The notes under the pieces were generated by a model that saw only the letters and a program-made list of their open reading frames with translations, was not told the origin of the DNA and did no database searches. From the NCBI GenBank assembly GCA_910580225.1, contig CAJTXE010000006.1, forward strand, positions 68,632-132,631: DNA of 64,000 bases, read 5' to 3'. Position 1 is the stretch's first letter; each line of letters opens with the position of its first letter. Shown here one piece after another: positions 8,953 through 16,434 of the stretch. The translations under genes were made by a program, and so were the position numbers. This DNA is from an uncultured Acetatifactor sp. (GTDB taxonomy: Bacteria; Bacillota; Clostridia; Lachnospirales; Lachnospiraceae).

Positions 8953-10407
8953 ATGGACAGACAAAATCTCACATTGATGACGGATCTGTATGAACTTACC
9001 ATGATGCAGGGATATTTCCGGCACAAGGATCAGAACGAAACTGTGATCTTTGACGCCTTCTACCGCAAAAATCCCTGCGACGGCGGCTATGCCATCTCTG
9101 CCGGACTGGAACAGGTCATACAGTACATCAAAGAACTGCACTTTGACCAGGAGGATATTGATTATCTTGCCTCACTGGGTATCTTCCGGACAGATTTCCT
9201 GGAATACTTAAAAAGCTTCCGCTTCTCCGGAGATCTCTATGCCATTCCGGAAGGTACGGTCATGTTCCCCAGGGAACCTGTGATCAAAGTCATCGCCCCC
9301 ATTATGGAGGCCCAGCTGGTAGAAACTGCTATCTTAAACATCATCAATCACCAAAGTCTCATTGCCACCAAAGCTGCCAGAGTCTGTTACGCTGCCAGAG
9401 GAGACGGCATCATGGAATTCGGGCTGCGGAGAGCCCAGGGGCCGGACGCCGGCACGTATGGAGCCAGAGCTGCGGTCATCGGCGGGTGTACCGGTACCAG
9501 CAATGTGCTCTGCGGCCAGCTCTTTGACGTACCGGTAAAGGGCACCCATGCCCACAGCTGGATCATGAGCTTCTCCGACGAATATATCGCCTTTAAAACC
9601 TATGCGGAAATGTATCCTTCCGCCTGCATCCTGTTGGTAGATACCTATGATACACTGAAATCTGGTGTTCCCAATGCCATAAGGGTATTCACAGAGATGC
9701 GGGAATCCGGCATCCCCTTAAGCTTCTATGGAATCCGGCTGGACAGCGGAGACCTTGCCTACCTTTCCAAGCAGGCAAGAAAAATGCTGGACGCTGCCGG
9801 ATTCCCCGATGCCGTGATCTCCGCCTCCAATGATCTGGACGAATACCTCATCGACAGCCTGAAGGTACAGGGCGCCGCTATCACTTCCTGGGGCGTAGGT
9901 ACTAACCTGATCACCTCCAAGGACAATCCCTCCTTCGGGGGTGTATATAAGCTGGCAGCCATCCAGGGTCCGGACGGACAGTTTATTCCCAAGATCAAGC
10001 TTTCCGAAAACAGCGAGAAGGTCACCAATCCCGGCGATAAGAAAATTTACCGTATATACGAAAAAGAATCCGGAAAAATCAAGGCTGATCTGATCTGCCT
10101 GACGGAAGAAGAATATCGGGAAACCGATGATCTGATGCTCTTCGATCCTGCAGAGCCTTGGAAAAAAACGAAACTCCACGGCGGTACCTACCGTCTGCGT
10201 CCCCTGATGGAACATATCTTCCATAAAGGAAAATGCTGCTACACCTCCCCTAAGGTCATGGACATCCGCGCCTACTGCCAAAAGGAGCTCGATACCCTCT
10301 GGGATGAAACAAAGCGTCTGGTAAACCCTCACGAGGTGTATGTGGATCTGTCCCAGAAGCTGTATGATACCAAAATCCGGCTGCTGGAGGAAATGAGTGA
10401 AAATTAA
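8953..10407 (+). CDS. pncB: Nicotinate phosphoribosyltransferase
   Basis: Converts nicotinate and PRPP to nicotinate mononucleotide in the Preiss-Handler route of NAD salvage. The 484-residue protein shows the family hallmarks: N-terminal LMTDLYELTMMQGYF, the autophosphorylated-histidine region KGTHAHSWIMSF, YDTLKSGVPNAI, and the phosphate-binding FYGIRLDSGDLAYL segment. I chose the ATG at 8953, preceded by AAGGAACAAAAA; an upstream in-frame GTG at 8923 lacks a good site. The length fits the longer Gram-positive type of the enzyme. It is probably a single-gene unit ended by the hairpin at 10445-10484. Confidence 0.95.
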   Translation: MDRQNLTLMTDLYELTMMQGYFRHKDQNETVIFDAFYRKNPCDGGYAISAGLEQVIQYIKELHFDQEDIDYLASLGIFRTDFLEYLKSFRFSGDLYAIPEGTVMFPREPVIKVIAPIMEAQLVETAILNIINHQSLIATKAARVCYAARGDGIMEFGLRRAQGPDAGTYGARAAVIGGCTGTSNVLCGQLFDVPVKGTHAHSWIMSFSDEYIAFKTYAEMYPSACILLVDTYDTLKSGVPNAIRVFTEMRESGIPLSFYGIRLDSGDLAYLSKQARKMLDAAGFPDAVISASNDLDEYLIDSLKVQGAAITSWGVGTNLITSKDNPSFGGVYKLAAIQGPDGQFIPKIKLSENSEKVTNPGDKKIYRIYEKESGKIKADLICLTEEEYRETDDLMLFDPAEPWKKTKLHGGTYRLRPLMEHIFHKGKCCYTSPKVMDIRAYCQKELDTLWDETKRLVNPHEVYVDLSQKLYDTKIRLLEEMSEN

Positions 10408-10444
10408 AGCTGTGTTCCAATCCATTGATCTCATAAAATGAATT

Positions 10445-10484
10445 AGACGAGGGCAGCACTTTTTAACATCTGCTGCCCTCGTCT
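10445..10484. terminator. Intergenic hairpin between pncB and spoVT
   Basis: A perfect 14-base-pair stem (10445-10458 with 10471-10484) with a T-rich loop lies between two convergent genes. Neither strand has a strong T-run directly after the stem, so it may act as a weak bidirectional terminator or as a 3' stabiliser. Confidence 0.55.
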
Positions 10485-10516
10485 GATCGAATAGCAAATT
10501 GTAAGTCTCAGTGCCT

Positions 10517-11062
10517 TCACTGCTCCATTTGTCTGCCTAAAAATCCTGCCGCCGACATCAGCAGCTTCTGCTCCACTTCACCCATACGGCTCTTGTTGTC
10601 ATTCTGCAGCAAAACCACACTTCCAATGATGTCTCCCTCGCAGAGAATCGGCGCAATGGCCTCATGCTGGTATTCGTCGCCGCCCTCGTCGCAGACCGGA
10701 ATAAAGCTTCTGTCTCCCCGCGTAGCCATGATGGTCTCCCGATTATGAATTTTTTCTTCCATCTGCCTGCTGACAGACTTATTCACCATCTGCTTATATC
10801 CCCCCGCCGCTGCAATAAACTGGTCTCTATCGGCAATCAGCGCTGCATGACCGGATACCTGGGCAAGGCTTTCTGCATACTGCTTTGCAAAGGTGCTCAT
10901 CTCGCCGATTGGAGAGTATTTTTTCAGAATCACCTGTCCCTCCCTGTCTGTAAAAATTTCCAGCGGGTCGGATTCTCTTATATGCAGCGTCCTGCGGATT
11001 TCCTTCGGAATGACTATCCTGCCCAAATCATCTATACGTCTGACAATCCCTGTTGCTTTCAT
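10517..11062 (-). CDS. spoVT: Stage V sporulation protein T, AbrB-type regulator
   Basis: A 181-residue transcription factor. Residues 1-50 are the AbrB/MazE swapped-hairpin DNA-binding fold (ATGIVRRIDDLGRIVIPKEI), and residues about 55-178 are the GAF-like domain found in SpoVT. In Bacillus SpoVT tunes sigma-G genes in the forespore; in clostridia it is likewise linked to sporulation. GGAGGG sits upstream of the ATG. The gene is monocistronic by spacing. I could not identify a sigma-G or sigma-A promoter with confidence in the roughly 220 bases upstream, which also contain a GC-rich hairpin near 11119-11140. This and GatCAB support a spore-forming clostridial host. Confidence 0.93.
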   Translation of the reverse strand: MKATGIVRRIDDLGRIVIPKEIRRTLHIRESDPLEIFTDREGQVILKKYSPIGEMSTFAKQYAESLAQVSGHAALIADRDQFIAAAGGYKQMVNKSVSRQMEEKIHNRETIMATRGDRSFIPVCDEGGDEYQHEAIAPILCEGDIIGSVVLLQNDNKSRMGEVEQKLLMSAAGFLGRQMEQ

Positions 11063-11282
11063 TATGGCTTCCCTCCATTTATCATGTTTTCTCAGGCTCC
11101 GCCGGCAGCCCTCTGCCCCGGAAAATCCCGGGGCATTGTCAGCAGAACACCATTTCTTGCTCTGCTTTGGCCGTTACCTTCCATGTCATCGTTTCAGAAT
11201 CTCAGTACACCCGACGAAAGTCTTTTCTCATGTGATGTGGAGTTAGTATCTGTAAAAAAAGGAATTATATGCAATTTATATG

Positions 11283-12004
11283 CTATGACTTTTTCTTTCT
11301 CCCATAAAACCAGATTCCTGCCAGTACGCTGCAAGAGGAAAACGCCAGAAGAAACCACAGCAAAAGCTTTGCAGAATCACCGGTTCCAGACGAAACCGCA
11401 TGATAGACATCTCCTTCCTGCTGACTTAAAAACGTCAGTTCTGTCCCGTCAAACTGTACATTAAGCGTAATGCACTGCCTCTTCTGACCAAAAGCTGATT
11501 GCCTCTCAAAGAAATGTTTTCACCAAAAATAATTTCAAATGCTTTAGAAGCAAGTACATTTCTCTCTTCATCCTGAACATAAAGCGTATGCCTTCCTTCT
11601 TCCACCTCCGCAAATACGGCAATTCCATTTTGGCTTGTCCGTACAGTTTTAGGAGTAGAATGGATTTCAACCGTCAAATCTGCCGCCGGATTGCCTTCTG
11701 CATCTGCCATACGAACTACAAGTGTCATATAATTGTTTTTCCTGTCACCTGCAGACACACCGGCACTGCTGTCCCCGGGCAAGTTACCGGTATTGTCTTC
11801 GCTGCCTCCTGATGTTTCCTCCGACCCAGCTGTGTCCCCAGGCTTCGGCGTCTCCACGGGTTTCGAACTTTGGCGGTTCAATCCCGTTGCAATGCCTTTT
11901 CGATGGCTGCTTTTCTGCTCTGGTCCTTTGCCAATTCGCGCAAATTCCTTTCTCTCCAGGCGCCTAATCCTCAGATGACCAGACTGACGCGAAATAAGCC
12001 GCAC
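11283..12004 (-). pseudogene. Frameshifted gene for an anchored Ig-like surface protein
   Basis: The open frame 11435-12004 encodes a linker rich in Pro, Gly, Ser and Asp and then a beta-rich domain like carboxypeptidase-regulatory or Ig folds (VVRMADAEGNPAADLTVEIH). It stops abruptly at LMYSLTGQN. One base out of phase, the minus strand stays open to a TAG at 11283-11285. That stretch continues sensibly with TLNVQFDGTELTFL, a membrane segment (LLLWFLLAFSSCSVLAGI) and a lysine-rich tail. The shift lies between about 11520 and 11462, and no slippery heptamer is in phase. The N-terminus also looks disturbed: a third frame there encodes a charged helix. It may be a pseudogene or a sequencing error. 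It overlaps the 3' end of the upstream membrane-protein gene. Confidence 0.55.
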
Positions 12005-13466
12005 TTCCCTGCGTCATCACCTCTTTATACAATTCCTCATGACTGCGCAAGTACGCGTACAATGGTCTGCTCATATCCACCAGAAAAGCATCAAAGCCAT
12101 ATCTGTCAATCAATGCTTTCGGGTCAAGCACCACTGTCCCTGCATCAGAATTCACCTGCTGCATCAGCATCAGGGATACACCGTCTGCCAGAAGACAATC
12201 CTGTTTATATAGATCCGCCCTCTCGTCGATAAAAACCGGGAGTCCTGCATAAATCAGCGCACCGCCGTAGTTGTAATCATTGAATATTCTGGAGGGTGCA
12301 TCCTCCCTTATGACCTCCAGCATTTCCTCTTCCAGTACTCTGGAAATCAGATTCCCGTTTTTATAGGTTTCACAACATGTTCCCAGACCTGCTCCACACG
12401 CAGCCAGCAGCGCAAATTCCACACACACAACCATTCCTTTTTCCAATCTCTTTTCCACATTTTTCAGGCGGCATGGCAGCATATAAGGAAAAGCCCAGAA
12501 AGCCGCCGAAATGTAGAACCAGATAATAAATCTGGTACTCCTGAAAAATAAAAAAAGAAAGAATAGCATCAGAGCCGCATCCTGCGCCTTCACCTTCCGT
12601 TTCCCAAATATCACACCTGAACACAGCACCAGAATCGGTATAAAATAATTGATCAGCTGTCCCAACTTTTTGGCATCAGGAGCCGCCCATTCGCTGATTA
12701 GATTCATCATCAGCTGATCCGTCATACTGATATATGGATACACAAATATCTCCGGCCCCACCGGATTGGCACAGACAGCTCCCATTGTCGCAATCAGTAT
12801 AAGAAGCAGCTGTCCCAACTCTGCCCCGGTCCATTTCTCCCCATAAATCCTGCCAAACTTCCACTCCTTTATCCCTGCCAGCAATGTCACCAGCACCAAA
12901 AGATAGGAGAGATTGGCAGAACCTCCATGCAGATTGCTCCACAGGCAGGCAATCAAAGGTACCAGCCAGATACACTGCCTTTTTCTTCCCTCCCTGTATT
13001 CATACAGACAGTACAGCTCCCCATATAACAGAAAAAAAGCAAATATCTGCGGTCTCCCGTAGAAAAAAACACTGCTGACCACACAGAACATACAGATGTA
13101 AAATCCCGCCGCCAGACAACTCTCCGTCAGATGCACCCGAATCTGAAATGTCAGCAGCATGATCATACAGATTGCCGCCAACAGACTGAACAAAAATATC
13201 CCTGCCTCACCAAAAGCGCTGTAAGCATGCCACAAAATCACTTCTGCCAGCCATTCATGTGCCGTCCATGCAAAATCATGAGCCGTCCCATACCAGGAAA
13301 ACAGATCCCTGGCCGGCACCGTTTTATGAGCACAGATCCATTGACCGGTCTTCACATGCCACCAGAAATCATTCCCGCTGATTCCCCCGCCGAAACAGTA
13401 AATTAAGATTGCCGCACCGCCTGTCACCAGCAGAATAAAGTACAATGTTCTCGTTGTCTTATCCAT
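11964..13466 (-). CDS. Polytopic membrane protein, possible GT-C glycosyltransferase-like
   Basis: About 500 residues with roughly ten hydrophobic segments. After the first membrane helix comes a short extracytoplasmic loop with GNDFWWHVKTGQWI, and slightly later HEWLAEV. Acidic and histidine residues in the first outer loop are typical of GT-C transferases that use lipid-linked sugars, but no named family could be confirmed. The last 90 residues form a soluble domain. The ATG at the third codon of the open frame is preferred because AGGATGG precedes it. It lies downstream of another GT-C-like gene, after a 200-base gap that contains AT-rich imperfect repeats around 13560-13625 and might hold its own promoter. 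Confidence 0.65.
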   Translation of the reverse strand: MDKTTRTLYFILLVTGGAAILIYCFGGGISGNDFWWHVKTGQWICAHKTVPARDLFSWYGTAHDFAWTAHEWLAEVILWHAYSAFGEAGIFLFSLLAAICMIMLLTFQIRVHLTESCLAAGFYICMFCVVSSVFFYGRPQIFAFFLLYGELYCLYEYREGRKRQCIWLVPLIACLWSNLHGGSANLSYLLVLVTLLAGIKEWKFGRIYGEKWTGAELGQLLLILIATMGAVCANPVGPEIFVYPYISMTDQLMMNLISEWAAPDAKKLGQLINYFIPILVLCSGVIFGKRKVKAQDAALMLFFLFLFFRSTRFIIWFYISAAFWAFPYMLPCRLKNVEKRLEKGMVVCVEFALLAACGAGLGTCCETYKNGNLISRVLEEEMLEVIREDAPSRIFNDYNYGGALIYAGLPVFIDERADLYKQDCLLADGVSLMLMQQVNSDAGTVVLDPKALIDRYGFDAFLVDMSRPLYAYLRSHEELYKEVMTQGSAAYFASVWSSED

Positions 13467-13672
13467 AACCATCCTGCCCCTTTATCTATGTAGTCTGCCG
13501 ATTCCGCCCATACCCAATCACACAAACACACAGCAAAATCCCTGCACTTTCCCTAAACACAATGTACCATATATTGTATGTAATTATCCAAATAGATTCT
13601 CTATATTGTGTATAATTACAATTTATATTATCCAAGGGGGGGATTTGCCAACAGTTTGACCATGTGGAAAAG

Positions 13673-15331
13673 TCACGGTGCATGTTCTCCGTCATCTGCC
13701 AGATACACCTCGTATTTCCCGACATGGTCAATACAAACTGCCCGTTCCCGAATATATTCCAGAAAACGCTCCGGCACCTGCCAGTTGACGCTGTAACCTT
13801 CTGCGGCAAGGAGCATGACCCCATCCATTTCCAGAAGTCTTTCCGCCACTTCCTCCGCCGTCTGGCTGCCCCAGTTACCAGTATTGCAAATATCGTAATC
13901 TTTGTCATATAAATCCATGGGAATCTTGTAAAGCACCGCTGCGCCGTCCAGAATGTAGATTGGCCTGTCTGCCGCATGTGCAGCAAGATAGGCATTCACC
14001 GTCTCAATCTGCGCCGCCGTATCCCTGTCCAACCGGACCCCCTCCAAATGTTTCAAACCGGAATATGCTTCATCCCCCCGGATCTGCCATGCTGAAATCA
14101 GAAGACACGCCGCTGCAGTTCCAATGGGCACTGCCATTGGAACTATCTCTTTTTTCATCTTCTCCACCGATAATTCACATATTCCCATAATCAGAAACGG
14201 AAACAAGGCAATGATGAAATGTGTCTCATCTGTAATTGGATACACTACAGCCATACCTGCCAGGGAGAGTCCTGTCATAATCATTCGCCTATGCAATTCC
14301 CGACTATCCCCTGCAGCCGCGGTTTTCCTCTGCTCCTGCCTATCCCTAAGAACTGCCTGTTTCTCAGACTCCTGATTTCCCTCAATCGCTGACTGCCTCT
14401 TCCCCTCCTGATTTCCCTCAAGAGACAAACGCTTCTCCTTCCTCCGAACATTCCCAGAAAAGATCTTCTTCCGCCCCGCCTCTCCCGGCAACGGATAAAT
14501 TCCGGCACATAACACCAGCTTCCGCAGCTCCGCTGCCAAAATTATCATCCACAGTATCCCTTCCAGTGTACACAGTATCCCGCTTCTAAAGAAGAAATCC
14601 CCCGCGGTAATCCGATTCTGCTCTGCGAATCCCTTCAATCCCCCAAAAGCATATTCAAGAAAATCTGCCCATATCCCCTGTCCTGCCATCCAGATACAGC
14701 AGCTTCCCACCGGCAGCAAAACACCGGCGCCATATAAAATCCACTTTCTGCGCCCGGATCCCTCCCACAGAAGAATTCCCAGGAAGGTTACTGCCAGAAA
14801 AAGAATAAGCCCGGTAGACTGTTTGGTCATTACCGCACACCCTGCCAGGCATCCAATTACAAAGCTATGTCGTCCCAATGGGCGCAGCATACTATCCATA
14901 ACCGCCAATAAAAAGAAAAGCACGAGATAGTTGTAGTCATATGTAAAACAGGCACTGTAAAAAACGCAGACATACAGAGAAAGACACCAGGCAAGCCGCC
15001 TCTCCGCACCGGATATCCTCAGGATATCATAGAACAACAGCATACACAGCGTACCCAGCACGGTTCCCAGCCCTCTGTATACCAACAGACAATCCCCAAA
15101 CACCCACAATGCCCCGGCTCCCACAAACTGTGAAAACGGTGCTGTAACCATATTGATATCCTGATATGGCAGACAGCCCTTCCTGATATTACTGCCAAAG
15201 CTGTACTGCCACAACTCATCCAGCGACTCCAGCGGTCTGCCAAACACCGTTATACCGATTATCAGCGAAAAGAGCAGGCCTGCACAGATATACTCCAGGA
15301 CTCTCCTGTTTCCGCCCCATCCCAGTCTCAT
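13673..15331 (-). CDS. Polytopic GT-C-like membrane protein with charged repeat loop
   Basis: A 552-residue membrane protein. After the first helix it has ESLDELWQYSFGSNIRKGCLPYQDINMVTAPF, resembling the first periplasmic loop of ArnT/PMT-type glycosyltransferases in which a LDE/DE pair is catalytic; this is recognition by pattern. Nine or so further membrane helices follow, then a soluble C-terminal domain of about 130 residues. Between them (residues about 295-350) lies a highly charged, imperfectly repeated stretch with three copies of a GNQE-like unit, unlike the rest of the protein. The gene starts directly after the stop of the 92-residue protein upstream and is thus in the same operon. 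Confidence 0.65.
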   Translation of the reverse strand: MRLGWGGNRRVLEYICAGLLFSLIIGITVFGRPLESLDELWQYSFGSNIRKGCLPYQDINMVTAPFSQFVGAGALWVFGDCLLVYRGLGTVLGTLCMLLFYDILRISGAERRLAWCLSLYVCVFYSACFTYDYNYLVLFFLLAVMDSMLRPLGRHSFVIGCLAGCAVMTKQSTGLILFLAVTFLGILLWEGSGRRKWILYGAGVLLPVGSCCIWMAGQGIWADFLEYAFGGLKGFAEQNRITAGDFFFRSGILCTLEGILWMIILAAELRKLVLCAGIYPLPGEAGRKKIFSGNVRRKEKRLSLEGNQEGKRQSAIEGNQESEKQAVLRDRQEQRKTAAAGDSRELHRRMIMTGLSLAGMAVVYPITDETHFIIALFPFLIMGICELSVEKMKKEIVPMAVPIGTAAACLLISAWQIRGDEAYSGLKHLEGVRLDRDTAAQIETVNAYLAAHAADRPIYILDGAAVLYKIPMDLYDKDYDICNTGNWGSQTAEEVAERLLEMDGVMLLAAEGYSVNWQVPERFLEYIRERAVCIDHVGKYEVYLADDGEHAP

Positions 15332-15610
15332 CTATTCTATAACCTCTGTCTCTGAAAAATATCCGATATCTACCAGCGTATGCACCGCATCCGCATATAC
15401 CCTCAGTTCCTCTGTCTGTTCTGTCAGATCCAGTGTGATTTCTTCCACCATCTCTGCCCTCTCCCCCTCCTTTGCAGCGGTTTTATTCTTACTCCTCCGC
15501 CCAAGATATACTGCTGCCGCTGCCGCCACACATAGAACCAGAAAAATGACTGCAAACAACGCCATGTGCTCTCGAATACTCTGCTGCATGGCCAGCAGGA
15601 CCTCCTTCAT
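15332..15610 (-). CDS. Small single-pass membrane protein in Tad locus
   Basis: A 92-residue protein with a short amphipathic N-terminus, one membrane helix (LFAVIFLVLCVAAAAAVYLG, about residues 20-40), a lysine-rich stop-transfer segment and an acidic cytoplasmic tail. The chosen ATG has GAGGGGGG eight bases upstream; an in-frame upstream ATG would overlap the phosphatase gene and lacks such a site. Function unknown. The position between the PP2C phosphatase and a GT-C-like gene, with no gaps, indicates the same transcript. Confidence 0.65.
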   Translation of the reverse strand: MKEVLLAMQQSIREHMALFAVIFLVLCVAAAAAVYLGRRSKNKTAAKEGERAEMVEEITLDLTEQTEELRVYADAVHTLVDIGYFSETEVIE

Positions 15611-15650
15611 ATTATGACCCCCCTCAATAACTCCCATCCAAAACTCCCTC

Positions 15651-16421
15651 TCAGCCATAAGTCCTTATGGTCACCACTGTAATATTATCGCGCTCTCCGC
15701 GCTCCTTCACCAGCTCTATCGCCATTCTCTCATTCTGCTGCATATTCGCCGCACTGTTCATACAATGTGGTCCCAACATCGTCTGCAGCTCCCCCACAGA
15801 AAGCTTATGGCGGAACCCGTCGCTGCACAGCATATATACCGCACTCTCACGGGGCGTGCCGAAATAAAAGTCCGCATAGACCTCCTCGGATGCTCCGATA
15901 CACTGAAGCAGCAGACTTCTTCTGGGGTCAGTCTCTGCCTGTTCCGGAGACAGATGTCCCATCTCAATCTCTCTGGCCACAACAGACTGATCCCGCGTAA
16001 TCTGCATTACCTGATTCTGAATCTCATAGGCCCGCGAATCCCCAACATTTGCCACATAATACCGTTCCTGGGTAAGCAGCATAATGGTGGCAGTGGTTCC
16101 CAGACTGAATCCGTGTATTTGCCCATAAAACTTGATTTTTTCATTACATTCCGTGATAATCCCGCTCCAGTCCTGCCGGATATCATGATCCTGGAAACCT
16201 GCCATCAGCAAAACCGGAAGCCGTTCCTCTCTCCATCTCCGGAAAGCATGAACTACACTGGCGCCGGCCAGTTCTCCCCTCTGCAGGCCCCCCATACCGT
16301 CGCACAGAACCGCAAATACCAGCTGCCGGCCTTTTCTCTCCAGCAGCTGTACATTCATACAATCCTGATTCACTTTCTTGACATTGCCCACATCTGTGCT
16401 GGCGGATACAATAAAATTCAT
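15651..16421 (-). CDS. PP2C-family Ser/Thr protein phosphatase
   Basis: A 256-residue PPM/PP2C phosphatase, expected to use two Mn or Mg ions to remove phosphate from Ser and Thr. Metal-binding motifs are in order: VNQDCMNVQ near residue 20, LCDGMGGLQRGE near residue 40, NVGDSRAYE near 120, and ERDNITVVTI at the end. The ATG is preceded by AAAGGTG and lies 13 bases after the FHA gene stop. Directly behind an FHA gene and within reach of two Ser/Thr kinase genes (32.9-42.3 kb), it is the natural eraser of that kinase-FHA circuit; this link is inferred from context. Confidence 0.93.
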   Translation of the reverse strand: MNFIVSASTDVGNVKKVNQDCMNVQLLERKGRQLVFAVLCDGMGGLQRGELAGASVVHAFRRWREERLPVLLMAGFQDHDIRQDWSGIITECNEKIKFYGQIHGFSLGTTATIMLLTQERYYVANVGDSRAYEIQNQVMQITRDQSVVAREIEMGHLSPEQAETDPRRSLLLQCIGASEEVYADFYFGTPRESAVYMLCSDGFRHKLSVGELQTMLGPHCMNSAANMQQNERMAIELVKERGERDNITVVTIRTYG

Positions 16422-16434
16422 AGGCTTGGCACCT

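Noticed and set aside
13486..13995. 169-codon minus-strand open frame between the two GT-C-like genes
   Set aside because: Most of it overlaps the end of the 552-residue membrane-protein gene in another phase, and its composition (Trp, Cys, Met) is typical of an out-of-frame reading.
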